Assembly (NCBI GenBank): GCA_947625935.1
Contig: CANQQE010000010.1
Location: forward strand, 36,715 to 100,714
Length of the DNA: 64,000 nucleotides
Direction: 5' to 3'
From: an uncultured Muribaculaceae bacterium
GTDB lineage: Bacteria > Bacteroidota > Bacteroidia > Bacteroidales > Muribaculaceae
Shown: piece by piece, positions 9,193 to 17,904 of the stretch
Numbering within the stretch: position 1 is the stretch's first letter
Layout: each line of letters begins with the position of its first letter
Made by a program: the position numbers and the translations under genes
The notes under the pieces: model-generated
Told to the model about the DNA's origin: nothing
Databases searched by the model: none
Seen by the model: the letters and a program-made list of their open reading frames with translations, nothing else

Positions 9193-9246
9193 CTTAGAAT
9201 AACACGCAAATATACAAAAAATTTCATTTTCGCAATATATTCTAAG
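9193..9246 (-). promoter_or_regulatory. Promoter bracketed by a 9-bp inverted repeat (antitoxin operator)
   Basis: CTTAGAATA (plus strand 9193-9201) and its exact reverse complement TATTCTAAG (9238-9246) flank 36 bases. Inside, on the minus strand, lies TATATTTG, a perfect -7 box, with ATTG 18 bases upstream. One arm abuts the ATG at 9191. The arrangement is what a dimeric antitoxin repressor binding both arms would use. Confidence 0.6.
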
Positions 9247-9269
9247 CATCATGACTGATTGCCATAACG

Positions 9270-9308
9270 AAAAGAGACCACAACTGTGATTACGGTTGTG
9301 GTCTCTTT
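9270..9308 (-). terminator. Terminator of the tRNA-Val transcript
   Basis: A perfect 14-bp hairpin (9271-9284 with 9295-9308, AAAGAGACCACAAC arms) lies directly downstream of tRNA-Val. On the minus strand it ends in a short T run. It separates the tRNA from the toxin-antitoxin cassette. Confidence 0.85.
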
Positions 9309-9312
9309 GTGG

Positions 9313-9387
9313 TGGGCGCTGAGGGATTCGAACCCCCGACCCTCTGCTTGTAAGGCAGACGCTCTGAACCAGCTGAGCTAAGCGCCC
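9313..9387 (-). tRNA. tRNA-Val (anticodon TAC)
   Basis: The minus strand folds as a standard cloverleaf. The acceptor GGGCGCT pairs with AGCGCCC. The anticodon arm is TCTGC-CTTACAA-GCAGA with anticodon TAC. The T arm carries GGTTCGAATCC. A discriminator A is followed by CCA in the genome (9310-9312). Confidence 0.97.
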
Positions 9388-9406
9388 TTTCTTGTCGAAA
9401 GCGTTG

Positions 9407-9438
9407 CAAAGGTACTGCCTTTTTCGCAACCCGCCAAA
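9407..9438 (-). promoter_or_regulatory. tRNA-Val promoter
   Basis: On the minus strand this is TTTG (9435-9438), exactly 20 bases, then TACCTTTG (9407-9414), placed about 20 bases before the tRNA. It is a perfect match to the Bacteroidetes vegetative promoter. Confidence 0.8.
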
Positions 9439-9491
9439 TTTTTTATCAACTTTTTTCGCCGTTATTTCATAAAACACTGATTATTTTGGCG

Positions 9492-10535
9492 TTAATGGAT
9501 GGTGACTTCTCCACACAATGCGCTGTTAAGATAGCTCACCACCTCCTTAGGGCCAAGCCCGAGACCGAAAAGATACATCAGCTTAGTCAAAGCCGCCTCG
9601 CTGGTGATGTCATGACCCGAGATAACCCCCGCGTTAAGCAGATGGTTACCCGCCTGATAACGCTTGGCATGAACACCGCCGTTCACACACTGTGTCACGT
9701 TCAGCAACACGAGCCCCCGCCTGACAGCATCGCGTATGGCGTCGGCAAACCACGGTGCCGTCGGAGCGTTGCCGGCACCGAACGTTTTAAGCACTATACC
9801 CTTCAGACCCGGAGTGTTGAGCTGATGCCGCAATATCTCCTCGGTCATCCCAGGATGCAGGTCAATGAACATCACACCGGTGTCCATCCCGTATTGAACC
9901 TTCAACGGACGCTTCGTCTTCAGGCGGCAAAGTGCCTCCTCGTTGAAATGAATGCCAAGACCGATTTTTGCCAATGAAGGATAGTTGTTGCTCTTGAACG
10001 CATTGAAATTGTCGGCCGACATCTTCGTCGACCGGTTACCGCGCCACAGGTAGTTCTCAAACAGAATCGCAACTTCCTGCACCATCGGGTTGCCGCCGTT
10101 GTCGGTAGCGGCGGCTATCTGCAACGCGGTTATCAGATTTTCCTCACCGTCGGTGCGCACCTCCCCGATTGGCAACTGCGACCCCGTGATGATGACCGGC
10201 TTATGAAGATTCTCAAGCATGAACGACAACGCCGACGCCGTGTAAGCCATCGTGTCCGTGCCGTGGAGCACGACGAATCCGTCGAAAGCGTCAAAATTCT
10301 CCTCGATGTTGCGGGCTATCTCCTGCCAGTGGCGGGGATTCATGTCGCTCGAATCAATCGGAGGCTCAAACTGGATGTTGTCGATGTCATAGTCGAGCAT
10401 CTTGATTTTAGGCACGTTGTCAATCAGATGGGTGAAATCAAACGGCTCAAGCGTGCGGGTCTCCGGGTTTTCGATCATACCGATAGTCCCCCCGGTATAG
10501 ATAATCAGAATGCGCGGTCGCTTATCCTTACTCAT
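9492..10535 (-). CDS. ansA: Type I L-asparaginase
   Basis: This 347-residue cytoplasmic enzyme hydrolyses L-asparagine to aspartate and ammonia. The first active-site motif is IIYTGGTIGM near residue 14, where the second threonine of TGGT is the nucleophile. The second is HGTDTMAYTASALSF, in which the TD pair completes the catalytic set. No signal peptide is present, so this is the cytoplasmic class rather than the periplasmic type II enzyme. The gene starts 39 bases after metG on the same strand, so both probably share one transcript. Length and motifs are normal for the family. Confidence 0.95.
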   Translation of the reverse strand: MSKDKRPRILIIYTGGTIGMIENPETRTLEPFDFTHLIDNVPKIKMLDYDIDNIQFEPPIDSSDMNPRHWQEIARNIEENFDAFDGFVVLHGTDTMAYTASALSFMLENLHKPVIITGSQLPIGEVRTDGEENLITALQIAAATDNGGNPMVQEVAILFENYLWRGNRSTKMSADNFNAFKSNNYPSLAKIGLGIHFNEEALCRLKTKRPLKVQYGMDTGVMFIDLHPGMTEEILRHQLNTPGLKGIVLKTFGAGNAPTAPWFADAIRDAVRRGLVLLNVTQCVNGGVHAKRYQAGNHLLNAGVISGHDITSEAALTKLMYLFGLGLGPKEVVSYLNSALCGEVTIH

Positions 10536-10574
10536 TTCAGTGGCTGTGTTTAAGAAAAAGGGGGAAACGTTGCT

Positions 10575-12617
10575 TTATCTCACTTGCGCGCCGGGGGCAA
10601 CCGGGGCGCTCGGCCCTATGACCACCAACGACCCGTCGGCGTTCTCAGCCGACAGAATCATACCCTGCGAGACTATTCCCTTCAGCTTGCGCGGTGGAAG
10701 ATTGGCGATGAAGCACACCTGCTTACCCACAAGATCCTCGGGAGCGTAATATTTCGCTATTCCCGACACTATAGTGCGCTTCTCCAGGCCGTCATCGATC
10801 AGGAACTGCAGCAGCTTGTCAGCCTTGGGCACCTTGCGGCATTCAAGCACGGTGCCCACGCGCAGGTCTGCCTTCATGAACGTGTCGAAATCCACATCCT
10901 CAGCCTGCGGGGCGGCCTTGAAACTTTTCACCTTGTTCTCCTCCTTGATGCGGGCCAGGCGGTCTATCTGAGCCTGTATGGCCTCATCTTCGATTTTCTC
11001 AAACAACAGTTCCGGCTGGCTCAACTCGGTCCCGGCAGCTATTATCGACCCGCCCCCAAGATCGCTCCAGGCTAAATCGCCGGCATTGAGCATCTTGCGG
11101 AGCTTAGCGGCCGAGAACGGCATGAACGGCTCCATAGCGATAGCGATATTGGCCGTTAGCTGCATGGCGGTGTTGAGTATGGTGGCCACGCGGTCCATAT
11201 CTGTCTTCGCCACCTTCCATGGCTCCGTCTCCTGCAGATAGCGGTTCCCTAAACGGGCTATGTTCATCGCCTCTTTCAGAGCCTCGCGGAAATGGAATGT
11301 GTCGAGAGCGTCCTCCAGCGACCGCTTGATTGTCGACAGCTCGGCCAACGCCTCCTTGTCGATGTCGAGAAGCTCACCGGCGGCGGGGACTTTCCCCCCG
11401 AAATATTTATGGGTCAGCACCACGGCGCGGTTCACGAAATTGCCAAGCACAGCCACAAGCTCATTATTGTTGCGGGCCTGGAAATCGCGCCATGTGAAAT
11501 CATTGTCTTTAGTCTCGGGAGCGGCGGCGGTCAGCACATAGCGCAGCACATCCTGCTTACCCTCGAAGTCGCGGAGATACTCGTGGAGCCACACAGCCCA
11601 GTTTCTCGAGGTTGAAATCTTGTCCCCCTCGAGATTCAGGAACTCGTTGGCCGGCACATTGTCAGGCAACTGGTAACCGTCGCCATACGCCATCAGCATC
11701 GACGGGAACACGATGCAGTGGAACACTATGTTATCCTTACCGATAAAGTTTATGATTCTCGACTCCGGATCTTTCCAGTAACGCTCCCAACTGTCGGGCA
11801 ACAGCTCCTTAGTGTTCGATATGTAACCTATCGGCGCATCAAACCACACATAAAGCACCTTACCCTCAGCGCCCTCCACGGGGACCGGCACGCCCCAGTC
11901 AAGGTCTCGGCTCACGGCGCGGGGCTGCAACCCCAGATCCAGCCACGACTTGCACTGGCCGTAGACGTTGGTCTTCCACTCCTTGTGGCCGTCGAGAATC
12001 CACTTGCGCAACGCCGGCTCCCACTTGTCGAGCGGCAGATACCAGTGGCGCGTCTCGCGCAGCACCGGCGTGTTACCCGTTATCGCGCTCTTAGGATTGA
12101 TCAGGTCGGTAGCGTTGAGCGACGTCCCGCAAGCCTCACACTGGTCGCCATAGGCGCGCTCGTTGTGGCAATGCGGGCATTCACCCGTCACATAGCGGTC
12201 AGCCAGAAACTGGCCCGCCTTCTCGTCATAGAGCTGCATCGACGTCTTCTCAACAAACTCCCCCTTATCATACAGACGGCGGAAAAACTCCGACGCCGTC
12301 GCGCTATGGATGTCCGATGTCGTCCGCGAATAGATGTCAAACGAGATGCCAAGCTCCTCAAACGAATCCTTGATAATCTTGTGATAGCGGTCCACCACAT
12401 CCTGAGGGGTAACCCCCTCAGCCTTCGCCTTGATGGTGATAGGCACGCCATGCTCGTCACTGCCGCCGATCATCACCACATCCTCACCGCGCGAACGCAG
12501 ATAGCGGGCATAGATGTCAGCCGGGACATAGACCCCGGCTAAATGGCCTATATGGACGGCCCCGTTAGCATATGGCAGAGCCGTGGTTATTAGGGTACGT
12601 TTGAATTTCTTATCCAT
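10575..12617 (-). CDS. metG: Methionyl-tRNA synthetase
   Basis: This 680-residue class I synthetase charges tRNA-Met. The HIGH motif is intact ([10 protein letters not shown], about residues 19-28), and KMSKS appears as KISTS in [12 protein letters not shown] zinc knuckle with two CxxC pairs ([18 protein letters not shown]) marks the long MetG1 type. The C-terminal 110 residues form the EMAPII-like tRNA-binding domain ([20 protein letters not shown]). It is the first gene of a two-gene unit with ansA. A TAATTTCG sequence upstream resembles a weak -7 box. Nothing unusual is seen. Confidence 0.98.
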   Translation of the reverse strand: MDKKFKRTLITTALPYANGAVHIGHLAGVYVPADIYARYLRSRGEDVVMIGGSDEHGVPITIKAKAEGVTPQDVVDRYHKIIKDSFEELGISFDIYSRTTSDIHSATASEFFRRLYDKGEFVEKTSMQLYDEKAGQFLADRYVTGECPHCHNERAYGDQCEACGTSLNATDLINPKSAITGNTPVLRETRHWYLPLDKWEPALRKWILDGHKEWKTNVYGQCKSWLDLGLQPRAVSRDLDWGVPVPVEGAEGKVLYVWFDAPIGYISNTKELLPDSWERYWKDPESRIINFIGKDNIVFHCIVFPSMLMAYGDGYQLPDNVPANEFLNLEGDKISTSRNWAVWLHEYLRDFEGKQDVLRYVLTAAAPETKDNDFTWRDFQARNNNELVAVLGNFVNRAVVLTHKYFGGKVPAAGELLDIDKEALAELSTIKRSLEDALDTFHFREALKEAMNIARLGNRYLQETEPWKVAKTDMDRVATILNTAMQLTANIAIAMEPFMPFSAAKLRKMLNAGDLAWSDLGGGSIIAAGTELSQPELLFEKIEDEAIQAQIDRLARIKEENKVKSFKAAPQAEDVDFDTFMKADLRVGTVLECRKVPKADKLLQFLIDDGLEKRTIVSGIAKYYAPEDLVGKQVCFIANLPPRKLKGIVSQGMILSAENADGSLVVIGPSAPVAPGAQVR

Positions 12618-12769
12618 CTCTTTTCGGTATTGTTGGGTTGTTATTCCGCGAAATTACTAAAAATCCATTAAGATTCCGCAAGAATTTACACCTACATCCC
12701 CGCCCCACAATATCAACTGCGTTTTCTCGTTAATAAATAGCTGAATCTGTTCAACTGACGACTCTACTC

Positions 12770-14194
12770 ATGAAACTTCTCAAATATATTCTCATTATGG
12801 CGGTGACCGCCGTCATCTTCCAGTCATGTATCGAGGACGGCGTCTCCTCGTCATCATCCGACCAGCCGACATTCTCGGTCGACTCGCTGAAACTCGGCAC
12901 CGTGTTCACCGAGCAAGGCTCAACGACCCATCGGTTCCTCGTCTACAACCGTCACGACAAGATAATCAACATCAACTCTATCGAGCTGCGCGACAAGACC
13001 CAAGGAGTGTTCCGCCTGAATGTCGACGGACAGTCGGGGAGCGAGTTCCACAACGTCGAGATACGCCCCAACGACTCCATTTACGTCTTCGTCGAGGCCA
13101 CACTCCCCCCAAACGGCAAAATCGGGCCGATGACAATCGACAACACACTCGATTTCACAACACTCGGAGTGACCAGATCGGTTGTTATCACCGCCGACGG
13201 GCTCGACGTGATTCGCCTGAAAGCAAAGACAATCGAAACCGACACACGTCTCACAGCCGAGCGACCATACCAGGTGTTTGACTCACTCGTTGTAGCCCCC
13301 GGAGCCACCCTGACCATCGACCCCGGAGCCCACCTCTACTTCCACGACAAGTCAGAACTGATAGTCCGCGGATCGCTCCGCGCCAACGGCACTCCCGAAA
13401 ACCCCGTAAACATGACCGGCGACCGCACCGGCAACGTTGTCGCGTCAATCCCGTTCGAGCTGATGTCAGGCCAATGGGGAGGCGTATACTTCGCCACCTC
13501 ATCATCAGCCAGCAAGATGACCAACACATCCATACGCAACATGAGCTACGGCGTGGTCGTCGACTCGGTCGTGACATCTACTCCCGACAACCCCGCGCTC
13601 TACCTCCTCAACTGCCAGATACACAACTCAGCCGGATACATCCTCCAGACAGCCCACTCCGCGGTCACAGCCATAGGCACCGAACTGACCGACGCGGCCA
13701 ACGGCATAGTCTACGTCCGCGGCGGCAACCTCACACTCAACCACTGCACTATAGCCAACTACTACCTATTCTCAGCTCTCGGCGGACCCGCCCTCCAGCT
13801 CGACCACATCAACGCCGAAACCGACGACCTTTCGGGCCTACCCAAACTGCAAGCCGACATCACCAACACCATCATCTACGGCAACGGCACCGACATCTCC
13901 CACGGCGACCTCACTGACACCGCGGTGACACTGCGCCGATGCCTGCTCAAATCAGCCGGCTCCGACGACGACAACTTCATAAACTGCCTGTGGGACACCG
14001 ACCCGATGTACTACACGGTCCGCGAAGACTACCTCTTTGACTACAGGCTCAAGCCAGAATCGCCCGCCATACAAGCCGCCGACCCCGCGCTCACACTCCC
14101 CGATGCGGCCACCGACCCCTACGGCACACCACGCCTCACACCACCATCCCTCGGCGCCTACGAATACACCCCCGCCGACGCCACAAGCCGGTAG
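12770..14194 (+). CDS. Lipoprotein with right-handed beta-helix repeats
   Basis: This 474-residue surface or periplasmic lipoprotein has a signal peptide with the cleavage cysteine at residue 20 (AVIFQSC). An N-terminal Ig-like beta domain (about 30-155) is followed by a parallel beta-helix: short hydrophobic strands such as SELIVRGSLRANG, GGVYFATSSSASKMTNTSI and GNLTLNHCTIANYYLFSAL recur about every 25 residues. It ends in a segment typical of Bacteroidetes beta-helix lipoproteins (PDAATDPYGTPRLTPPSLGAYEY). Such proteins often bind or cleave polysaccharides, but no catalytic residues are recognised. The stop codon lies inside a GC-rich repeat element. It is transcribed alone, divergent from metG. 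Confidence 0.82.
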   Translation: MKLLKYILIMAVTAVIFQSCIEDGVSSSSSDQPTFSVDSLKLGTVFTEQGSTTHRFLVYNRHDKIININSIELRDKTQGVFRLNVDGQSGSEFHNVEIRPNDSIYVFVEATLPPNGKIGPMTIDNTLDFTTLGVTRSVVITADGLDVIRLKAKTIETDTRLTAERPYQVFDSLVVAPGATLTIDPGAHLYFHDKSELIVRGSLRANGTPENPVNMTGDRTGNVVASIPFELMSGQWGGVYFATSSSASKMTNTSIRNMSYGVVVDSVVTSTPDNPALYLLNCQIHNSAGYILQTAHSAVTAIGTELTDAANGIVYVRGGNLTLNHCTIANYYLFSALGGPALQLDHINAETDDLSGLPKLQADITNTIIYGNGTDISHGDLTDTAVTLRRCLLKSAGSDDDNFINCLWDTDPMYYTVREDYLFDYRLKPESPAIQAADPALTLPDAATDPYGTPRLTPPSLGAYEYTPADATSR

Positions 14195-14218
14195 GGCCGG
14201 CCCACGGGCTGGCCGCAT
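14188..14218 (+). repeat. GC-rich palindromic REP-like element, copy 1
   Basis: CCGGTAGGGCCGGCCCACGG and the following GCTGGCCGCAT match the element at 37113-37144 with one central base difference in the core. The inner 20 bases can form a hairpin (GGCC...GCCC/GGGC...GGCC). The element supplies the TAG stop of the upstream lipoprotein gene. Confidence 0.7.
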
Positions 14219-14240
14219 GATTCAAAATTCACTACCCCAC

Positions 14241-14285
14241 AAAAAACGCAGAAACGGCTTGAGCGACAACCGCCCAAACCGTTTC
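14241..14285 (-). terminator. Terminator of the 2-oxoacid oxidoreductase operon
   Basis: A 15-bp stem with two G-T wobbles (14251-14265 with 14271-14285), read on the minus strand, is followed by TGCGTTTTTTG. It lies 24 bases after the gamma-subunit stop. Confidence 0.82.
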
Positions 14286-14308
14286 CTTGTCTCATTTATC
14301 TCGCCGCA

Positions 14309-14845
14309 TCACTTCACCAGCGACATCCCCAGTCTCAGAGCCTCCTCATTGACCGGCAACAGATGGTGGTGACGCTCAGGCAACGTCTTCTTCAGCCCCT
14401 TCAGCACGCTCTCGACAGGCACCATCGGCTTAATCTTCAGCAACGCCCCCAGAACAATCATATTGAAACCCTTGGAGTTCGACAATCCGAAAGTCGCTTC
14501 CATCGCATCCACGCGGTAGACATTGATGTCGGTGCGCGTAGGCGGCCGGTGAATGCCATAAGGATCATAAATCAGCGTACCGCCGGGCTTGACTTTCCCC
14601 TCAAACTTATCCAACGACTGCTGGTTGAGAATCACGGCAGTGTCATAGCTGTCAAGCACGGGCGAACTGATCGGGCTGTCAGCCAGAATGACCGTGACGT
14701 TAGCCGTACCGCCGCGCTGTTCCGGCCCGTAGGACGGCATCCATGTAACCTCAAGATCATCCATCAACGCCGCATATGCAAGTATTTTACCCATCGACAA
14801 CACTCCTTGGCCGCCGAATCCGGCTATGATAATTTCCTCTTTCAT
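14309..14845 (-). CDS. 2-oxoacid:ferredoxin oxidoreductase, gamma subunit
   Basis: This 178-residue subunit completes a four-gene oxidoreductase. The start (EIIIAGFGGQGVLSMGKILAYAAL) is the conserved glycine-rich beginning of the gamma domain. Later signature pieces are SYGPEQRGGTANVTVILAD and GFNMIVLGALL. In the assembled enzyme this domain helps couple oxidative decarboxylation of a 2-oxoacid, in the presence of CoA, to ferredoxin reduction. The gene is last in the operon and overlaps the beta-subunit stop by ATGA. Substrate choice (branched-chain 2-oxoacid versus 2-oxoglutarate) cannot be settled from this subunit. Confidence 0.92.
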   Translation of the reverse strand: MKEEIIIAGFGGQGVLSMGKILAYAALMDDLEVTWMPSYGPEQRGGTANVTVILADSPISSPVLDSYDTAVILNQQSLDKFEGKVKPGGTLIYDPYGIHRPPTRTDINVYRVDAMEATFGLSNSKGFNMIVLGALLKIKPMVPVESVLKGLKKTLPERHHHLLPVNEEALRLGMSLVK

Positions 14846-15621
14846 TTCACAGTGTTTTTAAGTTCACCCAACGGATATTTTTCAAACATATGCTCCTCCA
14901 TCCACTTGTTAGCGGCCTCGGGAGTCATCTTCCATCCCGAGCTGCAGGTTGAGACGATTTCCACAAACGACGTGCCGCGGCCCTCCATGGAGTTCTTGAA
15001 AGCCTGACGGATAGCAGCCTTGGCCTTGCGCACCGCGGCAGGCGTGTGAACCGCCTGACGCGTCACATAGCAAGTGCCGTCGAGCTGGGCGGCTATGTCG
15101 GTGATGCGCAGCGGATACCCGTTGAGATCCACGCGACGGCCATAAGGGGTGGTCGAGGTCTTCATCCCCTCAAGGGTCGTTGGAGCCATCTGCCCGCCGG
15201 TCATTCCATATATACCGTTGTTTATGAAAATGATAGCGATATTTTCGCCGCGGTTGGCCGCATGGATGGTCTCACAGGTGCCGATAGCCGCTAAATCGCC
15301 GTCACCCTGATAGGTGAACACCAAGTTTTCGGGATTCAGGCGTTTAGCCGCGGTAGCTATCGCAGGGGCGCGGCCATGGGCGGCCTCGATCCAGTCGATA
15401 TCTATATACTTGTAAGCAAACACGGCACACCCCACCGGGGCAACACCTATTGCCTTCTCCTCCAACCCCATCTCCTCGATCAGCTCGGCGATGATGCGGT
15501 GCACAACGCCGTGGCTGCAACCGGGGCAATAGTGCATATGGTTCTCGTTAAGAAGCCGCGGCTTCTCGTAAACCAGATTTTCAGGTTTGATTATATCTTG
15601 GCGAGTCATTTTCAGTGTCAT
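14842..15621 (-). CDS. 2-oxoacid:ferredoxin oxidoreductase, beta (TPP-binding) subunit
   Basis: The 259-residue beta subunit carries the thiamine pyrophosphate site. MHYCPGCSHGVVHRIIAEL holds the conserved cysteines near the N-terminus, and the TPP/Mg2+ motif is GDGDLAAIGTCETIHAANR ending near IIFINNGIYGMTGGQ. The motif GDGD...NNGIYGMTGGQ is shared with porB, korB and vorA products. Overlaps of four bases with both neighbours (ATGA at each side) support strict co-translation and the start at 15621. The protein acts in the cytoplasm in anaerobic amino-acid fermentation or in making acyl-CoA building blocks. Confidence 0.94.
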   Translation of the reverse strand: MTLKMTRQDIIKPENLVYEKPRLLNENHMHYCPGCSHGVVHRIIAELIEEMGLEEKAIGVAPVGCAVFAYKYIDIDWIEAAHGRAPAIATAAKRLNPENLVFTYQGDGDLAAIGTCETIHAANRGENIAIIFINNGIYGMTGGQMAPTTLEGMKTSTTPYGRRVDLNGYPLRITDIAAQLDGTCYVTRQAVHTPAAVRKAKAAIRQAFKNSMEGRGTSFVEIVSTCSSGWKMTPEAANKWMEEHMFEKYPLGELKNTVK

Positions 15622-16715
15622 TTTTGAGATTCGTTACCGAAATGTTTCATGAATGCCGCAAGCACCTCATCAGGGTTCGGGACTATGCCACCCATGCGGC
15701 CGAAATGATAGATAGGCACATCGGTTCCGGCCGCGGCGAGCTTGACATCCTCAATCATCTGACCGGCGTTAAGCTCCACCACGAGCATACCCTTTACCTT
15801 ACGCGACAGTCGGGCTATCTCGGCCGACGGGAACGGCCACAAGGTGATGGGCCTCAGCAGACCGATTTTTATCCCCTGCGCGCGGGCCATCTCGATACTT
15901 TTCAGGCATATGCGGGCTATCGACCCGAAAGCCACCATCAGATAGTCGGCATCGTCGGTGAAATACTCCTGATAGCGCACCTCATTACGCTCAATCTCGC
16001 TGTAAGTGCGTTGGAAACGCTCGTTGTTCTTCTCCATCACAGCCGAGTCAAGCTCAAGCGAAGTCAGCACGTTGGGTTTGCGCCCGCCTCTGCGGCCTGT
16101 AGCAGCCCAGGGACATTGCTCGGCGATCTGCTCCGCGGTGCGGCGCGGACGTGCCGGCGGCAACACTACCTTCTCCATCATCTGCCCCACTATGCCGTCG
16201 GCCAGAATCATCGACGGTGTGCGGTATTTAAACGCCAGGTCAAAGCCCAGCGCGACGAAATCGGCCATCTCCTGCACCGACGAGGGGGCAAGCACTATAA
16301 GCCTGTAATCGCCGTGACCGCCACCCTTAACCGCCTGGAAATAATCGCTCTGCGAAGGGTGGATGGTGCCAAGTCCGGGGCCGCCGCGCATAACGTTGAC
16401 AATCAACGCAGGCAACTCGGTCGCAGCGAGATACGAGATTCCCTCCTGTTTAAGGCTTATGCCCGGACTCGACGACGACGTCATGACAGCCTTACCTGTC
16501 GACGCGCCGCCATAGACCATGTTGATGGCCGCTACCTCACTCTCGGCCTGCAAAACCACCATGCCGGTGGTCTCCCAAGGCATTTCTGCCTCAAGAGTCT
16601 CCAATATCTCTGACTGTGGGGTGATGGGGTAACCGAAATAGCCGTCCACACCATAACGGATGGCGGCGTGGGCTATTGCCTCGTTACCTTTCATCAATCT
16701 TACATCTTCTTCCAT
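15618..16715 (-). CDS. vorB: 2-oxoacid:ferredoxin oxidoreductase, alpha subunit (VorB-like)
   Basis: This 365-residue alpha subunit has the pyrimidine-binding domain start LMKGNEAIAHAAIRYGVDGYFGYPITPQ and the substrate-loop region SEVAAINMVYGGASTGKAVMTSSSSPG. Bacteroides orthologues of this size are usually named 3-methyl-2-oxobutanoate dehydrogenase subunit VorB, but the same architecture serves 2-oxoglutarate synthases (KorA). The order delta-alpha-beta-gamma is standard. It begins 40 bases after the delta ferredoxin gene and overlaps the beta gene by four bases. The enzyme would link branched-chain amino acid or TCA-type intermediates to ferredoxin in an anaerobe; the substrate assignment is tentative. 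Confidence 0.9.
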   Translation of the reverse strand: MEEDVRLMKGNEAIAHAAIRYGVDGYFGYPITPQSEILETLEAEMPWETTGMVVLQAESEVAAINMVYGGASTGKAVMTSSSSPGISLKQEGISYLAATELPALIVNVMRGGPGLGTIHPSQSDYFQAVKGGGHGDYRLIVLAPSSVQEMADFVALGFDLAFKYRTPSMILADGIVGQMMEKVVLPPARPRRTAEQIAEQCPWAATGRRGGRKPNVLTSLELDSAVMEKNNERFQRTYSEIERNEVRYQEYFTDDADYLMVAFGSIARICLKSIEMARAQGIKIGLLRPITLWPFPSAEIARLSRKVKGMLVVELNAGQMIEDVKLAAAGTDVPIYHFGRMGGIVPNPDEVLAAFMKHFGNESQK

Positions 16716-16755
16716 AATCGTTAATTAGATGGGAATACGGTTAAGTTGACCTTGA

Positions 16756-16986
16756 TTACTTCTCGACCATGCGGTAGACCCGGATACAACCGTCGGGGCA
16801 AACCGCCGCACACGACGCGCAACCTATGCACGCCTCCTCATTGGCCGGATAAGCGAAATGATAGCCCCGGTCATTGACCTCCTTGCTTTTCAAGGCCAAC
16901 ACATCGGTGGGGCACGCCACTACGCAAAGGTTGCAACCCTTGCACCGTTCTTCGTTGATAACTACCGCTCCTGATACTTTTGCCAT
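16756..16986 (-). CDS. 2-oxoacid:ferredoxin oxidoreductase, delta subunit (2x[4Fe-4S] ferredoxin)
   Basis: A 76-residue ferredoxin-like protein with two complete cluster motifs, CKGCNLCVVACP and CIGCASCAAVCP. It passes electrons from the TPP site to free ferredoxin. It is first in the four-gene operon, directly downstream of a TATTTTTG promoter box. Length and cysteine spacing are normal for KorD/VorD/PorD. Confidence 0.94.
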   Translation of the reverse strand: MAKVSGAVVINEERCKGCNLCVVACPTDVLALKSKEVNDRGYHFAYPANEEACIGCASCAAVCPDGCIRVYRMVEK

Positions 16987-17039
16987 AGCTAATCTGTTTT
17001 GTTACCGGCAGGATGATTTCCCGCCATTTAAACTCACCA

Positions 17040-17069
17040 CAAAAATAGTTAAAATATGACTACTTCAAC
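17040..17069 (-). promoter_or_regulatory. Promoter of the 2-oxoacid oxidoreductase operon
   Basis: On the minus strand, GTTG (17066-17069), 18 bases, then TATTTTTG (17040-17047), about 54 bases before the delta-subunit ATG. The -7 box is perfect; the -33 element is one mismatch off and slightly close. Confidence 0.55.
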
Positions 17070-17225
17070 ACGCTTTAACAAAACCTTAACCAATGGCACA
17101 TTTTAGCCGAAAATGCGCATTACACCGCAATCCAGACGCTATTTTACCATACCGCTTGAACACTAACATCATAACAGATGTTTAAATATCAAACCTATAA
17201 TTAAAAACAATAGAATACTGCAAAT

Positions 17226-17378
17226 ATGGAAGTATCGACAATCGACTGGTTTTTCAATTGGGCCGCAATCGCAGCCATGACAGCCCTCACCACTTTGGCC
17301 GGATACATCATCGGCCGACGCCGCGAGATGCGGGCCGCCACCCTTGCGGCGAGAAACCACCGCCGACGCATACGCTGA
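17226..17378 (+). CDS. Small single-span membrane protein (50 residues)
   Basis: This short gene encodes a 50-residue protein with one hydrophobic segment (WAAIAAMTALTTLAGYIIG, about residues 12-30) followed by a strongly basic tail ending RRRIR. The predicted topology is N-out with a cytoplasmic basic end. It starts at an ATG preceded by an AT-rich leader and ends 46 bases before the next gene, with which it probably forms an operon. The family is not recognised. Both products are short membrane proteins with one N-terminal span, so a joint role is possible. Confidence 0.5.
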   Translation: MEVSTIDWFFNWAAIAAMTALTTLAGYIIGRRREMRAATLAARNHRRRIR

Positions 17379-17424
17379 CGCCAATCGTTTTTGGCATCTG
17401 TTTTGCTACATTGCCGTCATAGAT

Positions 17425-17883
17425 ATGTTTTTTCAATCAATAGAATTTTACGTCGTCGCAGCCATGGTTGCGGCGATGATTGTCGGCTTCATGGCAAAAC
17501 CCGCCCGCAAAGGAGCCGCGCGACAGTCTCTCATCGAAGCCGACCTCATATCGGCCGGTTCCACAACCCCGATGCTGAAAGTCGAGGCTCTCGGCGACGG
17601 CAACGTGATTCTCCGACGCGAGGGACTGCAGGGAGTCACATCATCAGGCATCGTCAAAATGCTCGTCACCATAATCGGCAACGACATAACCATTGAGGAA
17701 TCAGTGGCAGCCGGAAGCGCATGGAGCGACGAAGCCGACACAGCAGTGGCCTGCCTCGATATGCTCGGCAACGACCGCTACCACCTCCGCTATATTTGCG
17801 ACAAAACGGCGGGCGACCGTTTTTGCGCTTTCACGCTAAACAATCGCCCGGGATTCAAATCAGAACGCGCTCTTAAAAATTGA
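17425..17883 (+). CDS. Membrane-anchored protein with a soluble C-terminal domain
   Basis: The 152-residue protein has an N-terminal membrane segment (FYVVAAMVAAMIVGFMA) followed by a mixed alpha/beta domain of about 110 residues. The reading frame extends upstream to an ATG at 17344, but that start lies inside the preceding small gene and would put an odd polar stretch before the membrane span. The ATG at 17425 is preferred. No catalytic motif is recognised. It is convergent with the phosphodiester glycosidase gene, with only 21 bases between the stops and no clear terminator. Confidence 0.68.
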   Translation: MFFQSIEFYVVAAMVAAMIVGFMAKPARKGAARQSLIEADLISAGSTTPMLKVEALGDGNVILRREGLQGVTSSGIVKMLVTIIGNDITIEESVAAGSAWSDEADTAVACLDMLGNDRYHLRYICDKTAGDRFCAFTLNNRPGFKSERALKN

Positions 17884-17904
17884 GTTTTCCCCAGAGAAAC
17901 CCAC

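Noticed and set aside
15615-16613. A 332-codon open frame opposite the oxidoreductase alpha subunit
   Set aside because: It is the antisense shadow of a well-supported gene, made open by C-ending codon bias; its translation has no recognisable domain and is rich in His and Arg.
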